Shown here: in pieces, positions 49,565-61,069 of the stretch | Layout of the letters: each line of letters starts with the position of its first letter | How positions within the stretch are numbered: the stretch's first letter is position 1 | DNA from: Sphagnum magellanicum | Taxonomy: Eukaryota; Streptophyta; Sphagnopsida; Sphagnales; Sphagnaceae | Direction: 5' to 3' | Length of the DNA stretch: 64,000 bases | NCBI GenBank assembly: GCA_021904315.1 | Contig: CM038922.1 | Span: forward strand, 5,307,347-5,371,346 | The notes under the pieces: generated by a model | Told to the model about the DNA's origin: nothing | Databases searched by the model: none | Seen by the model: the letters and a program-made list of their open reading frames with translations, nothing else | Position numbers and translations under genes: made by a program

Positions 49565-50811
49565 TCCTCTCAACCAGAAGAAATGACAGTGGAGTCTCGC
49601 CCAACTCCACCTGACCCAATTTTGCCATTCCTTCCAGCAGCACCCATGTCAAATGCAATCCCTCTCGGCAGACACAAGGCCTCAACTGTGCCTTTCTACA
49701 GACCCAAATGCATCAAGAAATTACATCTTCCATGTCAACACATTAACCTTTTTCTCATCAACATAAACTCAAAAACAGATCGGCAATCCAGCAAATCAAA
49801 CAAGACAATATTACTTGCTCTATTTCAAATATGAACAAATTTGTGTGGGTTGGGACTAGCATTTGAGTGAGTATGCACCACACACAACCAGGAACTGATA
49901 TCATCTCATATGTGGAGAGGGTTGTCCCAAATGAGCCCTAACTCAACAATCCAGGGTAGGCATGGAGTTTCTCCAACCCTTACATGAAAAATGCAAGCAT
50001 TTCATTATGCATGGAGCAGTACAAGAGATCACATATGGCCATGTCCCATCCAATGACCTAGGTACGAGATTGGACGAGGATCCTATTAAATCTTATGAAA
50101 CAATGTTTTTAGCATCCTATATAAATAGGTCAGTAGATGGACAAATTGGCCAACTTGACTAAATTAGTAGATATGTGTTGTTTTCTGGAGTTTGGTGATG
50201 CAAAGGAATCATGCTTCCTACTGATCCAAAGCATGGAAAATTTGACCTTAGGACAGTTTCAAGTAGTGAAGTTTATTCAAATTAAGCTCACCTGTACCAA
50301 GCAAATATCATTACCATCCAGTACAAGCTTGGCAAAGTTGTATTTCGTTAGTCCAACCATTGTTGATTCCATTGGCTTCCTTACATAGAAGTAAGTCCAT
50401 TTATGAAGGAACTCCATGACAAACAATGAGTTCACTATCATTTATATAACCTTGATTCAAACAAGTTTCAAATCAAAATGCTCACACAACAAGGAATTCT
50501 TGCTATTTCACCCAACATGAGATCACAAAAATGTCAATATCCCCCAACCGTATCCACAACTACAGCTTGCATGAGCTGCACATATATATTAATGAAAATA
50601 TATTAATGTTATGATCTTATGTTAGTTTGATTGTCACAAGTAATCCAACACAGTAAAGAGAGAGACCCAAACAGAAGAACAACCACAGAATTAATGATTG
50701 GTTGACATTGAGTATTCAGCTCGAAATAGAGGGAGGATAATAAGAACTGAACAGCATCACCTAGAAGCTCAAAGAAAATTCAAACAGGAAAACCAAAGTA
50801 AATATGAGCAA
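49565..50811. other. Transposon interior, no gene recognised
   Basis: Stretch between repeat copy A and the NOT3 piece. No protein family is recognised in the frames here; it could be intron or filler sequence carried with the captured genes. Confidence 0.4.
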
Positions 50812-50849
50812 CTACTCAAGTGCAGAAGAGAGCAAAAAGTTTACTGGGA

Positions 50850-51135
50850 TGTAGCTTCTGGGTTGTTCAGAGTCTTTTGGCAAGGGAAGTTTGCGATATA
50901 CAGTCTTTAAGGCCTGTGAATTGAACAGTTGATCATGTCGTCCTGAGGCATTTCCTCCCCCGAGTGCTGGAATTAGATTGTCACCAATGGCACCCAAGTC
51001 AGTCATACTTCTTCTCCCTATCAAACCTGGACCAGGTGAACGCTGCTGCAAAGATGATACCACTTGCCCTAGTGCAAAGTCTACATCCCTTGATAGCTGG
51101 CTGAACTCTGCTAATGTCCCAGGTCCACCAATTTG
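50850..51135 (-). pseudogene. Fragment of CCR4-NOT subunit 3 (NOT3) gene (captured)
   Basis: One open stretch carries the plant NOT3 linker signature: IGRRSMTDLGAIGDNL, then HDQLFNSQALKTVYRKLPLP and KDSEQPRSYIP. NOT3 is a scaffold subunit of the CCR4-NOT deadenylase complex. Neither the N-terminal coiled coil nor the C-terminal NOT box is present, so it is an internal exon only. It sits between captured pieces of unrelated genes on the same strand. Confidence 0.7.
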
Positions 51136-51160
51136 CATACAAAATTAGTGTCACGATCTC

Positions 51161-51520
51161 TCAGATACAAATCCTGTGTGTCTGAGCATAAAAGTCTAAG
51201 TACTTCCTGGAAATTGCAATACTAGAATAACTTTGACTATGGAGTTGGACATAGCTCACTGAAACATCAAATGTGTCAGCATTCTTCAGGTCATCTTCAT
51301 TGAGGGATACATTTCTAGCAAGAACCGCACTCAACACAAATGCATCACTGTTTGTTTCCTCCAAAGGCTTTGTTTGTTGAGGTGAAATCTGTTGCACTGC
51401 TTGCTCCACAACTCTTACACCTGTTTCTGAGCAAATCATGTAACAGTCATTCATTATGCTATGAACCTCCTTGTACAGTTGGGACATCTTGAAAATACAA
51501 AAAGGAAGAATCTTCAAACA
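51161..51520 (-). pseudogene. Unrecognised exon-like fragment (captured)
   Basis: A - strand frame of about 110 codons with balanced, protein-like composition: blocks MSQLYKEVHSIMNDCYMIC and AFVLSAVLARNVSLNEDDL. I cannot name it. It could belong to the gene that gave the adjacent Gln-rich piece, or to NOT3. Confidence 0.3.
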
Positions 51521-51599
51521 CCTAAGATCACTACAGTTTACAACCCCACTTGGCAATGATAGAGAGGTACAGAAGTAGACTCCATCCACTAACAAATTA

Positions 51600-51885
51600 A
51601 GAACAGCAGTGGATTACACCTATTGTCCATTCTCACTAGAAGATGTTGTGGATGAAAGGGACAATTGTCTGGGGATCTGGTGAGCAGAAGACTGGGGTGT
51701 GAGCAACTACAAGTTTTGAGGTGGGATTGGTGGTGTTGAAGGCGGGGAAAGGGCTTGCGGACTTGTCACCACACCCAATGGTGGCTGCTGCTGTGGCATT
51801 GACACCATTTGGGTTGGTAGCAAAGTAGAATTATGTTGTTGCTGTTGCTGTTGTAGACTTTGAATCTGGGCCTGCATACAAAATC
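51600..51885 (-). pseudogene. Gln/Pro/Ser-rich exon-like fragment (captured)
   Basis: On the - strand the stretch reads AQIQSLQQQQQQQ-like sequence, then Pro/Ser/Gln-rich text (SPQALSPPSTPPIPPQN), with one in-frame TAG after PPQNL. A GTG-type donor may follow the final TAG. The composition fits a transcription co-regulator, but no family is recognised. Confidence 0.35.
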
Positions 51886-52177
51886 AAAATCTCATTGAAG
51901 TCCAAGATCGATTTTATGGCAGAAATCAAGTTACATTGATCCTGAGTAATCTCATACAGTAGACCTCAAATCACATTAGAGTCTGGACAATGGGTTGTAG
52001 AAGAATTGGAAATTTGAAAAATCAGATTGTGGAAAATCATGTAATATCATAATCTTGATCATGTCTCAGTGGTGTTTAACCTGTAGTGCTTCTTGATTGA
52101 CATGAATGAATGGTGCTAAGTTTTGACGACATCAAATTCCATTCTCAGTGCTGTATGTACAAACAAGAAGTCAAGTT

Positions 52178-53583
52178 TCATGATGAAGCAGAATCTGAAC
52201 GAAGCAGCAGTAGCTGGTCCAGCTCGGGGGGGTTTTGATTCCGACAAAACATGTTCTGCCCTAGAGCCAGAATGGCATGAGGATCAAACATGTGCTTATG
52301 TTGCACAAATGCAGTCCACTTCTCGCACCCAAAATGTCGCTTCCACTGCTCCTCTTCAGTGTACTTTGGCAAGTAGTGTTTTCCATTCAGATCTTCACAA
52401 ACTCTTAGGATTCCAGCATTTTCATCCAGCATGCTTTCAAGACCTGGCCCAGACGGCAGCGCGTTCCTCAGAAAGGCTACCAAGTAGAACACTTCTTCAT
52501 CTGGCACCACTGCAGCTGTTCGCCTATCCCATCTATGTGCAACATAACAACAGAAAAAAACAACAATTCATTCTGAAGATCCAATCCCATGCCTACATTG
52601 AAGCTTTTTGCAACCATCAAATCTGAAATGCTAGAAATTCAATACTATAGGTGAATGGCAAGTCACATCAGTTATTCTTCTGTTGTTTTTGGGCTTGGGA
52701 ATTCTGAAGCCTGAAAGCAACAGAATGCCCTTTGGGCTTGCCATGATTCACCTACTCAAAAACCTGAACTAATTTGAAATTGTGCAACAAGGTTATGCTT
52801 GGTAATATGTGCCTTATTACCTACACCTACAATGAAAGTTATGCTTGGTAAGGTATGCGTAGTTATCTACGACGAAAGCTCTGCTTGGTGAGGAACCTCC
52901 AAATACAAAGGAAAAATTAGATCAGGTTTAGGGTTTAAGATGCAAGAAAAAAAAAAACTTGTCACGAGAATGAGTTCACATTGTCTTACTTGTTTCGATT
53001 CACTAGATAGACGAGAATGGGTCCGCCGTACTCCACATGAACAAGCTGCTAGAACACCAAGGAGTCGAAAGTGGTCATGGAAGACGCAGGGATGACCATG
53101 TCTAGCCAAGGGTGCGGCACGTCCCACAGTTGCTGTGCACGCAAGCTTAGCTCCACATCGTGGACCGGGTTCAGAAACTTGAAGTAGGAGACGTCCGTGC
53201 TGAACAAGAGCGACCGGATGAAGCGCAAAGGAGCCAACATCTTCTAAACTCTCTGCAGGCACCACCAAAGGAACAACAACAAAAACACAACAGAGCTGAG
53301 AATCGTCAAGTTCCAGGTTTCTAGCATTAGATCACTAACCATCATGCAGCTGCAAGTTTTCTTCTTCTTCCTCAGTGACTATAGAAGAAGATCATGAAGA
53401 ACAAAAGTTGATGAGCTCGGGTCTACAGGATGTTGCAGCAGTGTTTTTACGTTCTCTAGAGCCGGACCAACATCTACGAAGTTGTAACCAATGGCAGCTT
53501 CCAAGTAGTACAGCATGCTGGAAGCTGCTGCTACTGTAGGTAACATGTTGGTAACATAATTCTCACATTGAATTAAGACCTGC
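52178..53583 (-). pseudogene. Cytokinin dehydrogenase (CKX) C-terminal fragment (captured)
   Basis: CKX oxidatively removes the side chain of cytokinins using FAD. Three pieces align to the C-terminal half. 53,432-53,583 has SSMLYYLEAAIGYN. 52,990-53,245 has LLFSTDVSYFKFLNPVHDVE, then RAQQLWDVPHPWLDMVIPAS and, after an in-frame TAG near 53,053, GGPILVYLVNRNK. 52,178-52,532 has WDRRTAAVVPDEEVFYLVAF, KHYLPKYTEEEQWKRHFG and FDPHAILALGQNMF. The intron border GTAAG and the phase between the last two pieces are kept. The N-terminal FAD-binding half is absent and repeat copy B lies where it should be. It is a non-functional piece inside the TIR element. Confidence 0.85.
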
Positions 53584-53848
53584 ACATTGAATTAAGCCCT
53601 CCTGATATTGTCTTCATGCCATCAGCAATTCACAATACCTTCTCATTTTCTTTCACACTAGGCCCTCAAATCTAGATACTTCTCTAGACATAGATGATTA
53701 TTGCCAACTATTAAAAAAATTGTAATCAGAGTATAGTCCATGTTTCTGAAGCATCCAAACATTACTGACATGGATGAGTAGACAAACAATATGTTTCAAG
53801 GATACTAACCATGTCGAAAGACTCGTTGTGTTGTTGCTTGAGTCCTCA
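53578..53848 (+). repeat. Direct repeat copy B (~260 bp)
   Basis: Near-identical partner of 49,299-49,564, 4.28 kb away in the same orientation. It abuts the upstream edge of the first CKX piece, exactly as copy A abuts the first DnaJ-like exon. It may be a small element or a duplicated internal segment. Confidence 0.9.
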
Positions 53849-54204
53849 AAACATATTCTTTTGGGGATCATCAGCTCCCACAAATCTCCTCACAACCCAA
53901 AATAGATTCCCTTGGGGATCATCATTAACCTAGGATTTGTGACACACCCATGAAAAGTCCCTCCTCCTCCAACCCAAACCTTTGCCACCAAAGCCAACTT
54001 GGTCATGGTTGTCACTTGTTAAGCTGCTACAGTCCCTAACAAACTCAACAACATAGTTGAATGGGTTGAAATCCCTTGACCAATTGAAAAGCATTTGTCA
54101 GAAATTGCAAGGCTCAAAAATAGTCTTCAGATAACACCATTAAATCATACTATCCGAAACAACAAGTTCCAAAATGATCAACTAAGCAATCATTAACACT
54201 TTAC

Positions 54205-55954
54205 ATGTGAGAAGAGCAATATAAACAGAAGAGCTCGAATGCCAATTTCAACACATTTCCCAACCTGCCATAGAAGACCAAAGGCTCAATCAATATAAAC
54301 ATATACACTTCTAAAGCATGTGGTATTAGGAAGTGAAAAGAAAGGTTGCTCTGCAATGTAAGGATGCAAAAAGAAAGATTGTTGTGCAATGTGAGGAAGT
54401 GAGAAAATTGCATCACTGTAATAGACCTGAAGAATGATCAGAAGGACACTCACTATCGGTACAACCTAACATGAAAAATGTGATCATAACATATTTGAAT
54501 CTTGTGGAGGGTGAGAAAGAAGATGGCATACCCCTGGAAATCCATATTCGAAGAGACCCCAGCCCACTATAGCTGTGACAGGAGCTATAACAATGGGACT
54601 TATATACCTGCACCCATTAGTTGTGCGGGTTTAGGTAGTGGTTTTGAGATGACTGTGAAACATGATGAGAATGCAACTTAGATCCGACTTTGTGTATTTC
54701 TTCAACTGTGTGTTTCAAACGGATTTTAGGCATGAATGATGATGATGACCTAGCCAGTGAGTTTGATCAATCTGGTCCAGGGCAATAGATTCAAAACCTT
54801 GATGCAAGTAAGCAAGCAACCTGCTTTCATTACTTGGCAGCGACGCCCCATAGGCCGTTGAATTTGAGTATGACGTTGAACACTAAACATGTGATGAAAG
54901 CTCCTTGTGTCGCTTTCATTGCATGTCAAAATCTCTGGAAAGCGAAAGGAGGAAAAAAATCCTCGTTTGTTAATAATGTTTAAAAGGCACGGAGACAGAG
55001 AGAGAGAGACCGTAGAAGTACAAGTTGAATGGAGAATTCCTCAAGTTGGAGGTTTCGAGAATGTGTGCTACTATAAGAGGTGGATGATTTGTTACCTCAT
55101 GCAGGTCAGGAATGTCGATGATACGAGGAGCATTGACGATGGAAAGCGTGATCGGCAAAAAATAAAAGGAGTTTCCCATAACTACTAGCAATCTTGAACC
55201 CAATATAGTCTGCAACAAAGTATTGATCCCGAAAACAAAAAGCAAGCTCTGCACAACTTGTGTTAAATCCCTCTGCAACAAATAAGATAGACAGAAAAAA
55301 CACAACAACAACAAACAATCTTACCACAGTGTCCGCACAAAACAGACCACAACAAAGCAGTAGCAAAGAAGAGCTTCTTGACGCGCATTTCATGGCAAAG
55401 AAAGTACAAAAAGAATATCAAGATCTTTCTAAACCTTTCTTGTCTATGTTTGTTTGTGAGTGTTTTTCTAGAAGAACATAGCGAGTGTCCATTAATATTA
55501 AGAATGACAAGAGATGGAATCAGCTCTGTCGTCCCAAGCATGGTGAAGTAGTGCTGGAAACCTAAGATGATTGCTTCTCCTACATACAAAAACCAGCAAC
55601 TTCTTCCAAATCACAACCAAGAAAATACAAACAAACAAACAAATAACCTCATACAACAGCAGCAGCAGCTCATCTCTTTACAAAACCAACTCTATACACA
55701 AGAAAAAATTGTGCTACTTCTTTTCCAAGCTTCCACCACCAAAAGAACACCATCTTCACAACATAAACAAAGCAAAACAAAACTAGACAAGACAACAAAA
55801 CGCAAATCTGCCAAGAACGAATCACGACTTCTTTACCCCATCGAGGATTGTCATTGATACAATAAGTGAGATTAGGAAGCTGCTCCAACACATGGTGATG
55901 CAAATCCTCCGGCTTCACCATCTTCGGAGGAACTAAGATAGGCGGATCCGCCAT
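54205..55954 (-). pseudogene. Nucleobase-ascorbate transporter (NAT) 5' fragment (captured)
   Basis: The first six exons of a NAT/NCS2 membrane transporter gene. 55,837-55,954 has MADPPILVPPKMVKPEDLHH and LEQLPNLTYCIND. The exon ending at 55,579 has GEAIILGFQHYFTMLGTTEL then IPSLV. 55,096-55,272 has LLFVFGINTLLQTILGSRLL. 54,834-54,934 has KATQGAF with an in-frame TGA four codons before it. 54,532-54,607 has YISPIVIAPVTAIVGWGLFE. 54,205-54,264 has VGKCVEIGIRALLFILLFSH. Most borders are canonical GT-AG in matching phase; the donor of exon 2 is unclear. The remaining half, with the transport motif, is missing. The start codon and about 300 bp of upstream sequence are kept, so the original promoter may have been captured too. 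Confidence 0.85.
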
Positions 55955-56260
55955 TACTCCCAACAATAACAATAACACAAAAAACTAACAATAGAACCCT
56001 TTTTGTTTCGTCAAAATACAAACTTGCAATGAGCCCTACACTCTCGTCGTCAAGCGCGCAACACAAAATGCAACTGCGTGAGCTCCAAGAAAAGCGAAGT
56101 GAAAAGAAAGGAATGGGTACAAAAAGATGCACAATGCAGTGCAAATAGGGGAGGAGAGAGAGAGAGAGAGGAAAAATAAAGAAAAAAAGAAAAGGAGCAA
56201 AAAAATAAAGAAATTGGAAATTGTCTTCCTCACACTAGGTACGCACTGAGCACACCCCTC
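55955..56260 (-). promoter_or_regulatory. Possible captured promoter/leader of the NAT fragment
   Basis: Upstream of the NAT start on the - strand, with a GA/CT microsatellite at about 56,152-56,170, typical of plant leaders. If active it would drive transcription leftward through all the captured fragments. No core promoter element is proven. Confidence 0.3.
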
Positions 56261-56931
56261 GGGGTATATTTTATATAATTTATATGGAACAATATAAATG
56301 AAATGTTGTATTGATTGGCTATGAATCAATGTTAAAACAATGCTATTAGTTGTTTCAACACTTATCAAATGCAAGATTTGATTTATATTAAATCAATACT
56401 TGTTATTTGCCCATTTGATATTGCAGCATTTCATAGGATTGTATTAATGTTATGACAATGAGTACCATTGTTTCAACATTTTTAATGTGTTGATTTTATG
56501 TGATATGCAACAACATTAAAAATCCATTTTTATGAAGGTTGTAATAGCATTAATTCAATAGCTAATCAATTTGTGTTTTTTCAACATTGACAAGATCTTA
56601 TTCATTGAATGTGTGTTGAAAAAATGTAAATTATGTCAAAAAAATCTCAATGCTAACTCAGTACATATTGTTATAATGCTATCAACATATTGTATCAATG
56701 ACCATATTAGCATTGAATCTTCAACATATAGTCATCAATTTGATGACTTATTAATGTATATTGTGCCAATGTTGGTCATTTTTTTTCATTGGTTTAATAT
56801 TGATAACATGTCAAATATTTTAGTATTATATCAATGCCATTTCAAGACATGTTGTTACAATGTCACCTTAACATCATATCAATGATTGTATCAACATTGA
56901 ATGTTGAACATATTGTTAAGGTGTTGTAAAA
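56260..56931. repeat. Right subterminal AT-rich repetitive region
   Basis: AT-rich sequence with many repeated CAATGTT, TCAACATT and TTGTATC words, just inside the right TIR. Its texture matches the left subterminal region, but no single clean period is seen. Confidence 0.55.
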
Positions 56932-56964
56932 GCACTCATACAAAGAGGGGGCAAGTTTGTGATG

Positions 56965-57860
56965 TTGTCCATTTGAACAACAATGGAAGAGGGTGGAATG
57001 GGATGTTTCCCAAAAAGTAGAAAATAAGGAGAGAAATGAAACAAAGAGGTGTGTTTGGACATCCTGTAACCTATGGCAATGTAAAGGAAGGTCAAGTCCC
57101 AATCCTCTTTGTTCCTAGTGAGGCAAATATTTCGAAGTCCCTTTTTGTACGTTTGAACCATCCTCTCTACAAGGCCATTAGCTTCGGGATGACCTTTTGA
57201 AGTCCAATGATGGTCAATGAGAACATGGCCAAGTAGGTTTTGGAATTCTCCCCTGAATTCTGATCCTTGATCAGTAAGGCACTTAGCACAAGCCCCAAAC
57301 CTATTTAAAACCTGTTGTAAGAAAGATTGGCTGGTCTTATGTGATGACTTGTCTGGTAGTGCAACAAGCTTGACCCACTTTGAAAAATGCTCAATCATAA
57401 TCATGATGTAAACATTACCCCTGGAGGTTTGTGGTAATTATCTAACTAAATCACATGATCAATGATAGAACATGCCCTGAATAGGAACTGGAAAATGTGT
57501 GAGTTGTCGAGAGGAGAAAGAAGTTCTCACTCTATCACATTGTTCGCACCTAGTAATGACGTCTTGGACTTGAGCATACATACCTCTCCAATAGTAATGA
57601 GGAGCGAGAAGGCTATAAGTATGTTTAACTCTAAAGTGTCCAAGCTTTGAGTGTACCTTTTGAATAAGACCAGACCGTTCATGTGGTGGAGGAACCACTA
57701 TGTCGCCTTGTGGTAAACATTGGACGAGGTGATTGTCCCTCCATGAGTAGCGTTTAGACCGATGTTGTATGCGATTGCGCTGACTTGATGTAACTTGGGG
57801 AGGGTATTCCCCATGTTGAAGAAACCTCATAGTGTCCAAGTCCTCCCATATATCCACAAT
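56965..57860 (-). mobile_element. Gypsy integrase region (fossil)
   Basis: It includes a His/Cys zinc-binding part (HSKLGHFRVKHTYSLL, CEQCDRVR, about 57,500-57,700) and the DDE core (MIMIEHFSKWVKLVALPDKS, LTDQGSEFRGEFQ, GHPEANGLVERMVQTYKKGL). The core ends at the TIR insertion. Confidence 0.9.
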
Positions 57861-58049
57861 GGGATGCTCAACCAGGTCACATTACAGTAGTGCAAGATAA
57901 CTAAATGCATCAGATACATGTATTGCTAGAATCATGTCAAAATCTTGCCTAGCTTCTGAAAAAAATTTAGAGGTAGTGAAGGGTCTTTATGACATGGTAT
58001 CCACATTCTGATGTGTAATATTAGGTTGGTGAATAACCTTGAACTCATA

Positions 58050-59200
58050 TTCCTAAAATATAAGTGCCAACCGAGCTAACTTACTAGTAAATTTATCGTT
58101 GGTCATCAACCACTTGATAGGTTGGTGGTCGGTATACAAAGTGAAATTGGTGCCATAAAGATAGGTCATGAAATGTATGACAACCCATACAACAACAAGG
58201 CATTCACCTTCATATGAAGAGTAGTTGCTCTCAACCTTGTTGTTGTTTCGGGATGTATAGGCGATAACATATTCCTTGCCGTCCTCATCAAGTTGGCCAA
58301 TAATAGCTCCAATATTAAAAACACTCCAATTAGTGTGTAGAATGAAAACCTTGTTGGAATCAGGTCTTCTTAGAATGGGGGACTCTGAAAGCTTTTCATT
58401 GAATGTGTTGAAAGCTTCCTGAGCCTCATCACTCCATGTCCAAGCAACATCTTTCTTTAATAATGTATAGAGAGGATGAGTAATAATATTAAAGTCTTGG
58501 ATATAAATTCTATAATAATTACATAGTCCATTGAAGCTCCTCAACGTGTGAACATTAGTAGGATTGCGCATTTCCAAAATGGCTACTACTTTGGCCTAAT
58601 GAGCCATAATACCATTTGGCAAAATTCTGTGTCTAAGGTAGATTATTAAGGTGACAAAAAATTCACACTTTTTGAGATGGATCTTTATATTAACTTCGTG
58701 GAGCCTTTTGAATAACTCCTCAAGATGAGCCAAGTGTTACAGGAGTCCCTTGCTATGCATTAGGATGTCATCTATGTGGCACTTCAAGAAATCTACCCCT
58801 TCGAGAACTTGGTCCATGACTTGTTGAAAAAATACAAATGCATTTTTCAATCCAAAAGGCATCACAAGCCATTCCCACAACTTGTTGCTTCCATGGAATT
58901 TTGATTTCTTACAATCCTTCACAACGAGCATAATCTAGTTGAAGCCTCACCTCAGATCCACAATTGTGAAGATGTTTGAGTCTCCAATGCTATCAAACAA
59001 TTCTTCAGGGATGGGCATGGGGTACCTATTTTGAGGTGTAACTAGGTTCAAAGGTCTATAATCCCCACACATCCTTTTTTCAGTCCATAATCCAGCTGAA
59101 TCCTTCTTTGTTGGCATTACTATAGTGGCTACGAAATCAGAACTTAATGGCTGAATGAGACTAGCTTCATGGAGCTCTTTGCATCTTTCATCTACCAATT
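58050..59200 (-). mobile_element. Gypsy reverse transcriptase and RNase H region (fossil)
   Basis: Reverse transcriptase blocks (KRMCGDYRPLNLVTPQNRYP; PFGLKNAFVFFQQVMDQVLE; HIDDILMHSKGLL at the catalytic strand) are followed by RNase H blocks (FILHTNWS, NYSSYEGECLVVVW, LYTDHQPIKWLM). The order is typical Ty3/gypsy. Confidence 0.9.
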
Positions 59201-59494
59201 CCCATTCATGCTTACTTAACCTATGCCTCCTCCAACAGACGGGTGTTTCATTTGTGAGGTTTATAGAGTATTAGTCTTACACCTACCTAAGTCTTTCATT
59301 GAGAATGCGAACACATTTTCGTACTTAATTAGCCTGTGTGTGACCTAGTCTTTCTCCTTCTTGGTGAGTTGGTTCCCCATAACGAAAGGGTAGTTGGAAA
59401 CACATGGAATGGAATTGGAAAGTGTGTTTAAAGAACCTGGTGTATTGGGTTCTCCATTATCCAACTGCGCAAATTCGTAGAAGGTTGTAATTGT

Positions 59495-60693
59495 TTATCC
59501 AGAAATTGATGTACCTCCAAGTGTATCAGACACAACTTGAGTCAAATTACATGGTACGTCCTCCCCCCCAACATTAAGAGTGAAATGTAGAGTGTTGAAG
59601 ATAGGCAAGTGTACTTGGTTGGGGTGCCATGTGATCGCATCGCCATAACTGCAAACTGATTGAATTAATGTTGGTGTTATGTACATTTGAAAGAGTACAT
59701 AGGTTACCAACAACCATGTAAGGGAGTTCAGGTCCATGCCTCTCCCTAGTAGAGCGTTACATTCTAATTTAGTCACCTTAGTTTGGCTAATAGTGCCAAC
59801 TTGGAACCCCATAGCCCTTTCTCTTTTTTTGGGGCTTGGTTCATCCCAAGTGGCTGAAGCATGACGATACACCAGGCTTGGTCCATCTCCCTGAAATGCA
59901 TGTGCTTTTGGGAAGGAGACAAAGGTGGGCCAAACACCTCTTGGTTTTCCTATTGTGTTCGTAAGAAACCAAAGAGGTTTCTCTTGGTTTATAACTGGTT
60001 GGCAAGAGCTATGATCATCTAATATGTGAGAAACTTGCAGATTGGGGTCTCTGATGGTGTATCTTAGAGCCAAATGTAGAACTAAAAATGGTGCAAGGTT
60101 GGTCTACTAGTTGCGCAGTTGATGCGCATAAGAACCGCATTGTGCTATGTCGAATAGGAGTGGCTTTCCAAGGTAATGCTTGACTAGCGTGTAATGCTCT
60201 TGGACTTTTTCCCTTTAATCAAGCTAAGAAGGGGTGTTCTCAATTACATAACCAAGCGTAGGAGAAATGGATTGAGCCTAGGCGATCAATCATACCATGT
60301 CCGTGAAAAGACCGAATCTTGTGTCACTCAAGCCTTCTCCAAATTTAGCCACTGAAAATCCTTGACACTCCCAACCTGAAATGATGAGGTCCATGGGGCC
60401 AAGTAATTTCATATGCTTCTTTTATATTAATTGTATGTTAAGAAAGTGAAACTGGCCTTCCATGCGGTGGTTGAAAACTTTTGTGGAAATCTAGCTATGA
60501 GCTCCATCATTCTCAATGCCGCCACTTGCCTTGCAATAGGATCAATGTCTACGTAGAAATACCTTTGAACTACCATCCCTAATTGTAATAGGGTTTCGAA
60601 ACCTGTACTAATACCACCAAAAAGCTCTAGTAATGTAATCCCCTCCTTAGGTGGTGTCCAGGCAATTAGTTGACGAAATACTGGCTTAATCAT
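59495..60693 (-). mobile_element. Cytosine-5 DNA methyltransferase-like domain within the gypsy element (fossil)
   Basis: It begins with motif I (LLELFGGISTGFETLLQLG, then FYVDIDPIARQVA at about 60,540-60,640). Next is a motif IV-like block with the catalytic-type Cys (ISGWECQGFS at about 60,360-60,375). It ends with C-terminal blocks (DEPSPKKRERAMGF; LLGRGMDLNSLTWL). The order matches C5 methyltransferases. It lies between protease and reverse transcriptase of the same element and is broken. Confidence 0.75.
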
Positions 60694-61069
60694 TCACCAT
60701 GGCTCTCCATGTTCTCAAAACAAGACAAAGCTTTGACCAAGGGCTTGTGGGTTGTTTTAAACCTTTGTAAAACCTTTGGTCCATGTTGAATGTCAATAGG
60801 AACCACCCTTAAGCTTTCAGTAGCTTGGGTGTAAGTTGTTTCCTCTTCATCTCCCTTTATCCATTCATGGTTAGCTTGTTGGATGTAAAAAATAGTGTGT
60901 GCTTCCTTGAGCATACAATGGTGAGCCATAGGACTATGGTTCGCATGTAAATCAAGGGGTATGTATCCTAGGTGGTGGCCATCAGTCTCCCAATCCACTC
61001 GGTAGTACACATACTCGAACTAATTGTCAATTGTGAAACCTGGTGGAAACAAGGCCTCTTGCCCAATGT

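Larger units (their letters stand above)
47140..56964. mobile_element. TIR DNA transposon (~9.8 kb) carrying captured gene fragments
   Basis: The outermost inverted repeats are CATCACAAA at 47,140 and its complement ending at 56,964. The match resumes at CTTTGTATTAGTGC (47,159) against CTTTGTATGAGTGC (complement of 56,932-56,945), and again over 27 bp with about 22 matches further inward. The left copy has an 11 bp insertion or duplication. Both flanks are the same integrase region of the - strand gypsy element. The flanking triplets CTA and TTG could be a decayed 3 bp target-site duplication of CTG. The subterminal regions are AT-rich and repetitive. No transposase is seen; the cargo is fragments of at least four plant genes on the - strand. 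The architecture resembles CACTA elements, but the terminus is not CACTA, so the superfamily is left open. Confidence 0.7.

Noticed and set aside
52867-53268. 133-codon - strand frame over the CKX fragment
   Set aside because: Out-of-frame shadow of the CKX exon, whose correct frame carries VSYFKFLNPVHDVE and VPHPWLDM.
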